Origin: CAVXEH01 sp963805305
GTDB lineage: Bacteria; Chloroflexota; Limnocylindria; QHBO01
Direction: 5' to 3'
Length of the DNA stretch: 64,000 nucleotides
NCBI GenBank assembly: GCA_963805305.1
Contig: CAWDTM010000008.1
Location: 434,001-498,000 of the forward strand
Under the pieces are notes generated by a model that saw nothing but the letters and a program-made list of their open reading frames with translations, had not been told where the DNA came from and did no database searches. Positions 52,119-60,395 of this stretch are shown one piece after another. Position 1 is the stretch's first letter. Each line of letters opens with the position of its first letter. The position numbers and the translations under genes are program-made.

Positions 52119-53027
52119 GTGGCTGATCGCACACTCGAAATCGACGCGATCTCCAAGCGCTACGGAAGCACCCCTGCCGTGCAGGAGCTCAGCTTCGAGG
52201 TCAGGGCCGGTGAGCTCGTCGGCTTCGTGGGGCGCAACGGGGCGGGCAAGACCACCACCATGCGCGTCGTGCTGGGAGTGCTCGAGCCGGACGCGGGTGA
52301 GGTGCGCTGGGCCGGGACCCGCCTCGACGTCGAGGCACGCCGGCAGATCGGCTACATGCCGGAGGAGCGCGGTCTCTACCCAAAGATGCGCGTGGCCGAG
52401 CAGCTGGCCTACCTTGGTGCGCTCCACGACATGACCGATGCCGACGCGCTGAGCGCCGCCGCGCACTGGTTGGAGCGCTTCGAGCTGGGTGAGCGCCGCA
52501 ACGACGAGCTCCAGGCGCTCAGCCTGGGGAACCAGCAGCGGGTCCAGCTGGCCGCCGCTCTCGTCTTCTCGCCGGACATGCTCGTGCTCGACGAGCCCTT
52601 TGCCGGGCTCGACCCGGTGGCGGTGGACGTCATGAGCGTGGTGCTCCGCGAGCAGGCCGATGCCGGCCTCCCCGTGATCTTCTCCAGCCACGAGCTCGAG
52701 CTCGTCGAACGGATCTGCGACCGGGTCGGGATCATCGACCGCGGCCGGATGGTCGCCTGCGGCACGGTCGACGAGCTGCGCTCCGGCGGCCGCGAACGCC
52801 TGTGGCTCGACGTGCCAGGCGCCCCTGCAGACTGGGACGTCGGCGTGCCTGGCGCCCGGGTCGTGCAGGCCGATGGCTCGCGCCGGCTCCTCGAGCTCGA
52901 CGACGGGGTGGACGACCAGGCCATCCTCCAGGCCGCACTGGTGACTGGGCCGGTTCGCGAGTTCGAACGAGCGCAGCCCTCCCTGGGCGAGCTCTTTCGC
53001 TCGGTCATCGAGGAGAGTGCGCTATGA
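52119..53027 (+). CDS. ABC transporter ATP-binding protein (NatA-like exporter)
   Basis: A 302-residue ATPase. Walker A GRNGAGKTTTMRVVLG, signature LSLGNQQRVQLAAAL (a LSLGN variant of LSGGQ typical of this subfamily), Walker B LVLDEPFAGLDP and the switch histidine in VIFSSHELELVE. A C-terminal DUF4162-like extension of about 80 residues follows. It powers export through the ABC-2 permease encoded next (ATGA overlap). GTG start preceded by GAGGAG. Confidence 0.92.
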   Translation: MADRTLEIDAISKRYGSTPAVQELSFEVRAGELVGFVGRNGAGKTTTMRVVLGVLEPDAGEVRWAGTRLDVEARRQIGYMPEERGLYPKMRVAEQLAYLGALHDMTDADALSAAAHWLERFELGERRNDELQALSLGNQQRVQLAAALVFSPDMLVLDEPFAGLDPVAVDVMSVVLREQADAGLPVIFSSHELELVERICDRVGIIDRGRMVACGTVDELRSGGRERLWLDVPGAPADWDVGVPGARVVQADGSRRLLELDDGVDDQAILQAALVTGPVREFERAQPSLGELFRSVIEESAL

Positions 53028-54199
53028 GCGCAGCACGCCGCAGGCGGCCGACGATCCTTCTCGTTGCCCGCCGCGAGGTCCTCGTCCGGGTCCGGTCGCC
53101 CGTCTTCGCGGGAACGACCGTCGGCATGGTGGCCGCGGTCCTCATCGCGATCTCCATCGCATCGCACTTCGTCGGCAGCCCTCCCGCGGTGCAGGTGGGC
53201 TTCGCCGGCGGATCCCAGGCCCTCGAGCAGGGCTTCACGGCGAACGCGGAGTACCTCGGCGCAACGGTGGCGGTCAGCGACGTGGCCGATGAGGCGACGG
53301 GCCGGGCCGAAGTCATCGACGGGACTCTTGATGCCTTGGTGTCCGGGTCGGCGACCTCTCCGATGGTCGTGGTCAAGGATGCGGCTCCGGCCTCGATCGA
53401 TTCCGCCGTCTGGTTGGCTGCGGAGGCGGTCCGTCTCAGCGAGGCCGGACTTTCACCGGCAGCCATCACCTCGACGATGGTCGCCGTGCCCGTTGAGAGT
53501 CTGCAGCCGAGCGACCCCCAGTCCACGCAGAACGTCATCGGCGCCCTCGCGACCGCAATCCTGCTCTTCGTGTCGCTCAGCGCATACGGAAACTTCGTCG
53601 CGCAGGGCGTCATCGAGGAGAAGTCGACGCGGATGATGGAGATCATGCTGGCCACGGTCCGGCCGAGCCAGCTCCTGGCCGGCAAGGTCATCGGCATCGG
53701 TCTGGTCGGCTTCGCCCAGATGGCCTGCGTGGGCGTGGCAGCCGTCGTCATCGTCGCGCTCACCCATTTCGCATCGATCCCCGCGCTGGGGGTGGCCACC
53801 ATCCTTGGCGACCTTCTCTGGTTCGTGCTCGGCTTCCTGCTGTATGCCACCGGCTATGCAGCATTCGCCTCGCTCGTGTCACGCCAGGAGGAGGCCGCCG
53901 CCGCCGCCGCGCCCATCACGGTTCTGCTCTCGGGCGCGTACATCCTCATGTTCTTCGCCCTGCCGGATCCGGCCGCCCCATGGGTCGCGGTCATCTCCTT
54001 CCTTCCGCCGCTGTCTCCGATCTTCATGGCCATCCGAATGGCGAGTGGCAATCTGCCGCTCTGGCAGCTGGCGCTCGCCGTCGCGCTGACCGCAGCGAGC
54101 ATCGCCGGGCTCACGTCGCTCGCCGGCCGCATCTACGCCAACGCGGCCCTTCATAGCGGCAAGCGCATGCAGTTCCTGGAGGCCTTCCGCGGCCGATAG
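53024..54199 (+). CDS. ABC-2 type permease (NatB-like)
   Basis: A 391-residue membrane protein. One N-terminal helix (GTTVGMVAAVLIAISIASHF), an extracytoplasmic domain of about 130 residues, then five helices. FVAQGVIEEKSTRMMEIMLA is the NatB/ABC-2_3 motif, followed by RPSQLLAGKVIGIGLVGFAQ. NatAB systems export sodium ions or drugs; the substrate here is unknown. It forms an operon with the ATPase and ends before a hairpin terminator. Confidence 0.9.
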   Translation: MSAARRRRPTILLVARREVLVRVRSPVFAGTTVGMVAAVLIAISIASHFVGSPPAVQVGFAGGSQALEQGFTANAEYLGATVAVSDVADEATGRAEVIDGTLDALVSGSATSPMVVVKDAAPASIDSAVWLAAEAVRLSEAGLSPAAITSTMVAVPVESLQPSDPQSTQNVIGALATAILLFVSLSAYGNFVAQGVIEEKSTRMMEIMLATVRPSQLLAGKVIGIGLVGFAQMACVGVAAVVIVALTHFASIPALGVATILGDLLWFVLGFLLYATGYAAFASLVSRQEEAAAAAAPITVLLSGAYILMFFALPDPAAPWVAVISFLPPLSPIFMAIRMASGNLPLWQLALAVALTAASIAGLTSLAGRIYANAALHSGKRMQFLEAFRGR

Positions 54200-54210
54200 A
54201 GGCGTCGGCA

Positions 54211-54227
54211 GGCGGCCCCGGGCCGCC
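54211..54227. terminator. terminator between convergent permease and immunity-like genes
   Basis: GGCGGCC and GGCCGCC form a perfect 7-bp stem on a 3-nt loop, in a 36-nt convergent gap. Confidence 0.6.
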
Positions 54228-54235
54228 GGAGTGCG

Positions 54236-54763
54236 TCACCTGAGGGGTGAGCAATCGAACACCGACCAGCAGATATCGTTCCGTATGCGCTGGTCGTCCA
54301 GCACCAGCTCGCGAATCGCCACGGGGAGCTGGTCACGCTGCCAGTGGCACTCGAGCCGCCCCGCACCGTCACCCTCTCCCGGCGGCGCAGCAGCACGCGC
54401 GGCCTTGATCGCATAGGCGGCCGCCCCCAGTTCGTGCGCGGCGACGTGGGCGACCGCCGCGGCCTGGGCCGCAGCGTAGGCAGCGTGCCGGGCCGCACCG
54501 CGAAGGTCCCTGGCCGCGGCGTCGGCATGGCCGGCCGCCGTGCGAGCCTGGGTCATGGTTACCTCCCCGCGCGCCCAGGCCCGTCCGAGCTCGATGGCGT
54601 GGCGAGGACGGACGTCGCCCGGCCGTGCCCGCTCGAAGAGGTCCAGGACGTGCTCCGCGCATTCGGCCGCCCAGACCGCCAGCCGGCGGTGATCGTCATC
54701 CGTGAGGCTGCCGCCCCGCCGGAGGGTGATGAGCCTCGGGTCGCGGACGTCACTCAGGATCAT
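54236..54763 (-). CDS. Imm5-like putative immunity protein
   Basis: A 175-residue, very Ala-rich helical protein: WAAECAEHVLDLFERARPGD, PRHAIELGRAWARGEVTMTQ, ARHAAYAAAQAAAVAHVAAH, ELGAAAYAIKAARAA. This pattern (repeated Ala-helices with AxxAAYAA) is that of the 'putative immunity protein' family seen in many actinobacteria and Chloroflexota. No toxin gene is adjacent, so a true immunity role is unproven. It diverges from the AraC gene. Confidence 0.7.
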   Translation of the reverse strand: MILSDVRDPRLITLRRGGSLTDDDHRRLAVWAAECAEHVLDLFERARPGDVRPRHAIELGRAWARGEVTMTQARTAAGHADAAARDLRGAARHAAYAAAQAAAVAHVAAHELGAAAYAIKAARAAAPPGEGDGAGRLECHWQRDQLPVAIRELVLDDQRIRNDICWSVFDCSPLR

Positions 54764-54868
54764 CGCGCCATTCTCCCTCTGCCAGCAGCCAAGGGCCGCA
54801 AGGGACGTTCAGTCTCGCCGGCGGACCTTCGCCAACCCCTGGCCGAGCGGCTGTCGGGAGGCGGGCGG

Positions 54869-54874
54869 TATCAT
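54869..54874 (+). promoter_or_regulatory. -10 box of the AraC gene (leaderless start predicted)
   Basis: TATCAT, seven nt before the GTG. Same geometry as uvrA and uvrC. Confidence 0.5.
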
Positions 54875-54881
54875 CGGCGAC

Positions 54882-55301
54882 GTGGACCGCGACGATTTGG
54901 TACGTCTGCGGCGCGCCCGGGATCAGATGGATCGCGAGTACGCGCGCCCGCTCGATGTTGAGCAGCTGGCGCGCACGGCCTGCATGTCGTCCGGGCATTT
55001 CTCGCGCAGCTTCCGCGCGGCATATGGCGAGAGCCCGTACAGCTACCTCATGACCCGGCGCATCGAGCGTGCTATGACCCTCCTGCGGCGCGGCGACCGT
55101 TCGGTCACCGAGGTCTGCTTCGAGGTTGGCTGCTCCTCGCTGGGGACCTTCAGCACGAGATTCACGGAACTCCTCGGCGAGACCCCGAGCGCCTACAAAG
55201 CACGAGACCACTCGTGGTCCGAACCGCTGCCGGCCTGCCTGGTGAAGGCTGCGCTGCGACCGGTCAGGAATCGAGAAGCGGCATCGCCTGAAGGCGGATA
55301 G
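54882..55301 (+). CDS. AraC-family transcriptional regulator, DNA-binding domain only
   Basis: A 139-residue protein consisting almost solely of the double HTH: VEQLARTACMSSGHFSRSFR and RGDRSVTEVCFEVGCSSLGT, TRFTELLGETPSAYKARD. There is no sensor domain, so it is like SoxS/MarA in size. The start at GTG is chosen from the -10 box geometry; the frame is open upstream. It precedes a VOC protein, a common pair in which the regulator controls the neighbour. Confidence 0.88.
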   Translation: MDRDDLVRLRRARDQMDREYARPLDVEQLARTACMSSGHFSRSFRAAYGESPYSYLMTRRIERAMTLLRRGDRSVTEVCFEVGCSSLGTFSTRFTELLGETPSAYKARDHSWSEPLPACLVKAALRPVRNREAASPEGG

Positions 55302-55304
55302 CAT
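55299..55304 (+). promoter_or_regulatory. -10 box of the VOC gene (leaderless start predicted)
   Basis: TAGCAT overlaps the AraC stop codon; seven nt separate it from the ATG. Confidence 0.4.
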
Positions 55305-55311
55305 CGACATC

Positions 55312-55722
55312 ATGGACGTGAAGCTGCAGAACTGCTTTCTTTCGGTGGACGATCATGAGAAGGCGATCGCGTTCTACCGCGACGCACTTGGCTGGGAGGT
55401 GCGCAACGACGTCAGCGCCTATGGCATGCGCTGGACCACGATGGGCCCGGCGTCGCAGCCGGGCGTAAGCGTCGTGCTCCAGCCGCCCGCCGCCGACCCC
55501 GGCATCTCCGCTTCCGACCGCCAGATGCTCAGCGATCTGCTTGCGAAGGGCCTTCTCGGAGGCCTGGTGCTCGCGACCGGTGACGTCGACGCCGCGTTCG
55601 ACCATGTGCTGGGAACCGGCGCCGAGGTGATCCAGGAGCCGATGGACCAGCCCTACGGCGTGCGCGACTGCGCCTTCCGCGACCCTGCGGGGAACCATAT
55701 CCGGATCAGCCAGCCGCGCTGA
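55312..55722 (+). CDS. VOC (glyoxalase/bleomycin-resistance) family protein
   Basis: A 136-residue protein with two beta-alpha-beta-beta-beta units: NCFLSVDDHEKAIAFYRDAL (strand and helix of unit 1), WTTMGPASQPGVSVVLQPPA, GLVLATGDVDAAFDHVLGTG (unit 2), and the end YGVRDCAFRDPAGNHIRISQ. VOC proteins include drug-binding proteins, dioxygenases and isomerases; the substrate is not inferable. The stop overlaps the UvrA2 ATG (TGATG), so the two are coupled. Confidence 0.9.
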   Translation: MDVKLQNCFLSVDDHEKAIAFYRDALGWEVRNDVSAYGMRWTTMGPASQPGVSVVLQPPAADPGISASDRQMLSDLLAKGLLGGLVLATGDVDAAFDHVLGTGAEVIQEPMDQPYGVRDCAFRDPAGNHIRISQPR

Positions 55723-58100
55723 TGGCGGCATCCCAGCCCGAGCCCGGAACAGCCGGCGACACCCACGATCGCATCCGGATCCATGGGGCTCGCGAAAATA
55801 ACCTCAAGGACATCAGCCTGGAGATCCCTAAGCGCCGGCTGATCGTGTTCACCGGCGTCTCGGGATCCGGCAAGAGCTCGCTGGTCTTCGCGACCATCGC
55901 CGCGGAGTCGCAGCGGCTCATCAACGAGACCTATCCCGCCTTCGTCCAGGGCTTCATGCCCGCGCTGTCGCGGCCAGAGGTCGACCTGCTCGAGGGGCTG
56001 ACCACCGCCATCGTCGTCGACCAGGAGCGGATGGGCGGCAACCCACGCTCCACGGTAGGCACCGCAACCGATGCGAACGCCCTGCTCCGCGTCCTCTTCA
56101 GCCGCATTGCGCAGCCGCACATCGGCTCCGCGCGGGCGTTCGCCTTCAACATTCCCTCGGTCCGGGCAAGCGGCGAGATCACCGTCGAACGCGGCGGCAG
56201 CGGGAAGACCACGACACGAGCCTTCAGCATCACCGGTGGAATGTGCCCGCGCTGCGATGGCCTGGGGTCGGTGACCGATGTCGACCTGTCAGCGCTCTTC
56301 GACGAGGCGAAATCCCTCGCGGAGGGCGCGCTCACGATCCCGGGCTACACCCCCGGCGGCTGGGCGGTGCGGATGTACACCGAGTCCGGCTTCGTCGACC
56401 CCGACAAGCCGATCCGCGACTTCACCGAGCAGGAGCGCAACGACTTCCTGTACCGCGAGCCGTCCAAGGTGAAGTTCAACGGGATCAACATCACCTACGA
56501 GGGCCTGGTGCCCAGGCTCCAGAAGGCCCTGTTCTCCAAGGAGATCGGCTCGCTGCAGCCGCACCATCGCACCTTCGTGGAACGCGCGGTGACCTTCACC
56601 ACCTGCCCGGAGTGCGGCGGCACCCGGCTCAGCGCGGCCGCCCGGTCGTCGAAGGTCGGTGGGATCAGCATCGCCGATGCGTGCGCGATGGAGATCAGGG
56701 ACCTGGCCGAGTGGGTGCGAGGGCTCGACGAACCCGCGGTGGCGCCGCTGCTGGCAGGGCTGCGGCAGACGCTCGACTCGTTCGTGGAGATCGGTCTCGG
56801 CTATCTCTCGCTCGACCGGTCGTCCGGGACGCTCTCGGGCGGTGAGGCACAGCGGGTCAAGATGATCCGCCATATCGGCTCATCGCTCACCGACGTCACC
56901 TACGTCTTCGACGAGCCCACCACGGGCCTGCACCCCCATGACGTCGAGCGCACGAACCGGTTGCTGCTGCAGCTGCGTGACAAGGGCAACACGGTGCTGG
57001 TGATCGAGCACGAACCGGAGGTGATCGCGATCGCCGACCACGTGGTCGACCTGGGTCCGGGCGCGGGCTCCGACGGGGGAGAGGTGTGCTTCGAGGGCTC
57101 GGTCGAGGACCTCCGGGCCAGCGACACGCTCACCGGCCGCCATCTCGGGGACCGGGCCGGCCTGAAGGCGGGGACCCGCACGCCGACCGGTCGCGTGGAG
57201 ATTCGCAACGCCACCCTGCACAACCTGGAGGACGTGAGCGTGGACGTTCCCCTGGGCGTGCTCTGCGTGGTCACCGGCGTGGCCGGATCCGGCAAGAGCT
57301 CGCTGATCCACGGGTCGATGCCGAGCGGCGCCGGAGTGGTCGCGGTCGACCAGGCGCCCATCCGCGGGTCGCGACGCAGCAACCCGGCAACGTACACCGG
57401 GCTGCTGGATCCGATCCGGACGGCGTTCGCGAAGGCGAACGGCGTGAAGCCCGCGCTCTTCAGCGCGAACTCCGCCGGCGCCTGCCCGGCCTGCAACGGC
57501 AATGGCGTCATCTACACCGAGCTGGGATTCATGGAGACCGTGGAGACCGTCTGCGAGGAGTGCGAGGGCAAGCGGTTCGATGCCAGCGTGCTGGAGTACA
57601 AGCTCGGCGGCCGGGACATCAGCGAGGTGCTCGCCATGTCGGTCACCGAGGCGCTTGCCTTCTTCGGCGGCGGCGAGGTGAAGACGCCCGCGGCCCGGAC
57701 GACCCTGGCCAGGATGGCCGACGTCGGGCTCGGGTACCTCACCATCGGCCAGCCGCTGACGACGCTGTCGGGCGGCGAGCGGCAGCGGCTCAAGCTGGCC
57801 ATCCAGATGGGCAGCGACGGTGGGATCTACGTGCTCGACGAGCCGACCTCCGGCCTGCACCTGGCGGACGTCGAGCAGCTCCTGGGCCTTTTGGACCGCC
57901 TCGTGGACGGCGGCAAGTCGGTGATCGTCATCGAGCACCACCTGGCGGTGATGGCCCACGCCGACTGGATCATCGATCTCGGCCCCGGCGCAGGCCATGA
58001 CGGTGGGCGCGTCGTCTTCGCCGGCCCGCCCGCGCAGCTGGTCGCCGAGCGCGGGACGCCCACCGGCGACGCACTCGCCGCGTACGTTCGGAACGCATGA
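55722..58100 (+). CDS. UvrA2/DrrC-like ATPase (excinuclease subunit A paralogue)
   Basis: A 792-residue UvrA paralogue. Walker A motifs GVSGSGKSSLVFATI and GVAGSGKSSLIHGSM; signatures LSGGEAQRVKMIRHIGSS and LSGGERQRLKLAIQMGSD; zinc knuckles CPRCDGLG, CPECGGTR, CPACNGNG and CEECEGKR. It is about 185 residues shorter than the UvrA at 14,878: most of the UvrB-binding region is reduced. Relatives (UvrA2 of Deinococcus, DrrC of Streptomyces) are linked to resistance to DNA-binding drugs. Coupled to a VOC protein and near an ABC exporter and AraC regulator, it looks like part of a drug-tolerance group. Confidence 0.92.
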   Translation: MAASQPEPGTAGDTHDRIRIHGARENNLKDISLEIPKRRLIVFTGVSGSGKSSLVFATIAAESQRLINETYPAFVQGFMPALSRPEVDLLEGLTTAIVVDQERMGGNPRSTVGTATDANALLRVLFSRIAQPHIGSARAFAFNIPSVRASGEITVERGGSGKTTTRAFSITGGMCPRCDGLGSVTDVDLSALFDEAKSLAEGALTIPGYTPGGWAVRMYTESGFVDPDKPIRDFTEQERNDFLYREPSKVKFNGINITYEGLVPRLQKALFSKEIGSLQPHHRTFVERAVTFTTCPECGGTRLSAAARSSKVGGISIADACAMEIRDLAEWVRGLDEPAVAPLLAGLRQTLDSFVEIGLGYLSLDRSSGTLSGGEAQRVKMIRHIGSSLTDVTYVFDEPTTGLHPHDVERTNRLLLQLRDKGNTVLVIEHEPEVIAIADHVVDLGPGAGSDGGEVCFEGSVEDLRASDTLTGRHLGDRAGLKAGTRTPTGRVEIRNATLHNLEDVSVDVPLGVLCVVTGVAGSGKSSLIHGSMPSGAGVVAVDQAPIRGSRRSNPATYTGLLDPIRTAFAKANGVKPALFSANSAGACPACNGNGVIYTELGFMETVETVCEECEGKRFDASVLEYKLGGRDISEVLAMSVTEALAFFGGGEVKTPAARTTLARMADVGLGYLTIGQPLTTLSGGERQRLKLAIQMGSDGGIYVLDEPTSGLHLADVEQLLGLLDRLVDGGKSVIVIEHHLAVMAHADWIIDLGPGAGHDGGRVVFAGPPAQLVAERGTPTGDALAAYVRNA

Positions 58101-58136
58101 GCGAGGCAGGTTCCGCATCTCCGCTACTGTGTGCCG

Positions 58137-58340
58137 GTGATCGACCGCCTCCGGCGCTGGTTTCGCCGCATTGGGATGGGAGAACGTCGCTGGATTCCCG
58201 AACCTGACGAACGCCATCGGCACACCACGCTTGTTCGCGACCGCTTGCCCGCCAGTGGCGCGCACGGTGTCCCGCCCGACGAGGGGCGAACGGCGCCGGC
58301 GCCGGCCGATCCCACGGATTCCGTCATCCCCCCGAGCTGA
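58137..58340 (+). CDS. possible small basic protein
   Basis: A 67-residue frame with a GTG start (MIDRLRRWFRRIGMGERRWI by reading GTG as Met). TACTGT (58125-58130) ends six nt before it, the same geometry as other leaderless starts here. The protein is basic at the N terminus and Pro-rich at the C terminus, with no recognisable motif. It may be chance. Confidence 0.3.
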   Translation: MIDRLRRWFRRIGMGERRWIPEPDERHRHTTLVRDRLPASGAHGVPPDEGRTAPAPADPTDSVIPPS

Positions 58341-58389
58341 TGGGCTAGGCTGGGGCTCGACCCGGGCGTGTCCGGGACGCCCAATCCGT

Positions 58390-58477
58390 GCCGGAGTGGC
58401 GAAACGGCAGACGCGGCCGGCTTAAACCCGGCGGTCCCGCAAGGGGCGTGGGGGTTCGAATCCCTCCTCCGGCACCA
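58390..58477 (+). tRNA. tRNA-Leu (anticodon TAA)
   Basis: Class II tRNA; acceptor GCCGGAG/CTCCGGC, anticodon stem GCCGG/CCGGC around CTTAAAC, anticodon TAA for UUA. CCA encoded. Confidence 0.95.
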
Positions 58478-58480
58478 CCG

Positions 58481-59686
58481 TCAGCGACGGCCGAACAGGC
58501 CCTTGCGCTGCGCGGTGGGCGCCGAGTTCGCGGGCTGGGCACTGATCCCGAGAATGTTCTGGGCCACCGAGCGCAGGGCGACGGCGGCCGGAGAAGCGGG
58601 ACGGCTGATGACGAGCGGCACCCCCTCGTTCACGGCACGGATCATCTCCACCTCGGTGTAGGGGATCTCCGCCGCAGGGCGGGCGCGGAGCAGGTTCTCG
58701 ATGTCCCGCGTCTTGAGCAGCTCCTTGGGAAAGATGTGGTTGACGACGAACTCGGTGCGGGCCCGAAGGGTCGCGGTCTCGGCGAGGTATCCGAGCATCA
58801 GGCTCGTGGCCCGCAGCGCGGCGATCTCGGGAAAGATGACGAACAGGTGGGTGTCCGCCTGCTCGAGCATCCACAGGATCCGCGGATCGAGTGCCGTACC
58901 GCAGTCGACGACGATGACGTCGAACCGTGGCCGCAGGAGGTCGAAGATCCTGGCCAGCTCGTCGACGCCGATGCGCGCCTCGGCGTCGGGGATGGACGGC
59001 GCAGCGAGAACCGCAAGACCGGAGCTGTGGCTCGTCAGGTAGGACACGGCCAGCTCCGCATCGGCCAGGGCCTGCTCGTCACCCGCCAATCCGGCGATGT
59101 CGAAGCGCGGGGTCAGGTTGAGGTGCGTGGCGACCTGGCCGAACTGGAGATCGAGGTCCACGAGCAGGACCCGCTGGGTCGGGAATCCGGACCCCGCGTG
59201 CTCCCCCCCGGCGAGCAGGACCGCGGTGTTCACCGCGAGGGTTGTGGTCCCCACGCCGCCCTTCGGGGAGAAGAGGGTGACGAGGTGTCCCGCGGCCGTC
59301 CCGCGCTCCATGTCCGGACGTATGCGGCCGGAACGGATCAGCAGGGCCTGGACCCGCGCATCCAGCTCGCGGTGAGCCCACCCGGCCGGCAGGACGTCGT
59401 CTGCGCCGGCCTCAAGGAAGGCGATCCGCGCCTCGACGTCACCGGCGGGCGCCACCACCAGGCAGGGTGTCGGAACGGTGGAGGCGTTGCGGATGGAGCC
59501 GATGGCGCCCGTCACCGAGAGCCCATCTGCCACGACGAGGTCGAAGCTCGCATCGCGCAGCGCGGCCACAGCATCGGCCGGAGTCCGCACCGTGCTCACC
59601 GGATACCCGGAGGCCGTGAGTTCCTGCTCGAGCTTCGTGCGCAGCTCACCCGGCGGTGAGCAGAGGAGGATCGGGTTGCCTGCCAT
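58481..59686 (-). CDS. cpaE: CpaE-like pilus assembly ATPase (MinD/ParA type with receiver-like domain)
   Basis: A 401-residue protein. Residues 1-120 form a response-regulator-like domain (PILLCSPPGELRTKLEQELT, DLVVADGLSVTGAIGSI, EAGADDVLPAGW). Residues 130-370 are a MinD-like ATPase with deviant Walker A (FSPKGGVGTTTLAVNTA), VLLVDLDLQFGQVATHLNL and VIVVDCGTALDPRIL. CpaE localises or regulates the Tad pilus. It is 48 kb from tadE/tadG/cpaB, so the tad genes are split. It ends 3 nt from the tRNA-Leu and diverges from rpsF. Confidence 0.88.
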   Translation of the reverse strand: MAGNPILLCSPPGELRTKLEQELTASGYPVSTVRTPADAVAALRDASFDLVVADGLSVTGAIGSIRNASTVPTPCLVVAPAGDVEARIAFLEAGADDVLPAGWAHRELDARVQALLIRSGRIRPDMERGTAAGHLVTLFSPKGGVGTTTLAVNTAVLLAGGEHAGSGFPTQRVLLVDLDLQFGQVATHLNLTPRFDIAGLAGDEQALADAELAVSYLTSHSSGLAVLAAPSIPDAEARIGVDELARIFDLLRPRFDVIVVDCGTALDPRILWMLEQADTHLFVIFPEIAALRATSLMLGYLAETATLRARTEFVVNHIFPKELLKTRDIENLLRARPAAEIPYTEVEMIRAVNEGVPLVISRPASPAAVALRSVAQNILGISAQPANSAPTAQRKGLFGRR

Positions 59687-59750
59687 ACCGTCCTTCGTCG
59701 TTTTGGGCAGCGCGGGGTGGGCCGAGTATACGGGCCTCCGGAGTCGCGCG

Positions 59751-59780
59751 TTGCCCGAAGCCCTGGGCTTCGACTATACT
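59751..59780 (+). promoter_or_regulatory. promoter of rpsF-ssb-rpsR
   Basis: TTGCCC (59751-59756) and TATACT (59775-59780), 18-bp spacer; leader of about 105 nt follows. Confidence 0.6.
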
Positions 59781-59788
59781 TCCGGCGC

Positions 59789-59820
59789 GCCTCCGAACGC
59801 GGAGGCGGTTGTGTTGTTTG
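59789..59820 (+). promoter_or_regulatory. leader hairpin with T-rich tail upstream of rpsF
   Basis: GCCTCCG and CGGAGGC pair perfectly on a 4-nt loop, right after the predicted transcription start, followed by GGTTGTGTTGTTTGG. It resembles an attenuator or an r-protein-binding leader of the S6 operon. Confidence 0.4.
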
Positions 59821-59891
59821 GCTCCTTTCTGCCGCATCGGCCACGCCCGTGATCGAGTGCCGCAGTCCCATAGAGAGGAGGCGTTCGGCTT

Positions 59892-60392
59892 ATGCGCCGA
59901 TACGAGCTCATGCTCCTGCTTCGTCCCGACCTCGAGGACGACAAGCTGCAGTCCGCTGTCGAGAAGGTGACCCGCGCCATCGTGAACGGCGGCGGGAGCC
60001 TCTCCAAGGTCTCGCCCTGGGGGAAGCGCCGACTGGCGTACCCGATCCAGCACCTGCGCGAGGCGAGCTATTTCCTCATCCACTTCGATATCGAGCCGGG
60101 CGCTGTCCGCGAGATCGAACGCGGGATGCTGATCAGCGAGGAGATCCTGCGGCACCTGGTGACCGTCATCGAGGATCGAGGGCCGGCGCTCGAGGAGACC
60201 GAGGCGGCGGCAGGTGAAGGCGAAGAGGCAGCCGGCGGCGAGGCCGACGGGGAACCGACGACCCCCGACGAGCCGAAGGCATCCGGGGAGGCGCCCAGCG
60301 TTCCAGCCGAGGAGGACTCGGGCGACGAGCCGGCGGCGGCCGCCACCGGGGACGAGTCGCGTGAGCCGGCGGCTGCATCGACGGAGGGCTGA
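59892..60392 (+). CDS. rpsF: 30S ribosomal protein S6 with acidic C-terminal extension
   Basis: A 166-residue S6. The first 95 residues are the normal fold (RRYELMLLLRPDLEDDKLQS; GKRRLAYPIQHLREASYFLI; LRHLVTVIEDRG). A further 70 residues, mainly Glu/Ala/Gly/Pro/Asp, extend the C terminus; family members usually end near 95-100. AGGAGG lies 10 nt before the ATG. ssb begins 3 nt after the stop. Confidence 0.96.
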   Translation: MRRYELMLLLRPDLEDDKLQSAVEKVTRAIVNGGGSLSKVSPWGKRRLAYPIQHLREASYFLIHFDIEPGAVREIERGMLISEEILRHLVTVIEDRGPALEETEAAAGEGEEAAGGEADGEPTTPDEPKASGEAPSVPAEEDSGDEPAAAATGDESREPAAASTEG

Positions 60393-60395
60393 GCC

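Noticed and set aside
55722..58100. A second housekeeping UvrA
   Set aside because: Too short, with the UvrB-binding part reduced, and a true 976-residue UvrA is at 14,878.
58390..58477. tRNA-Leu(TAA) as the end of a second island covering 52-58 kb
   Set aside because: I found no copy of its 3' end elsewhere in the window and no integrase next to it.
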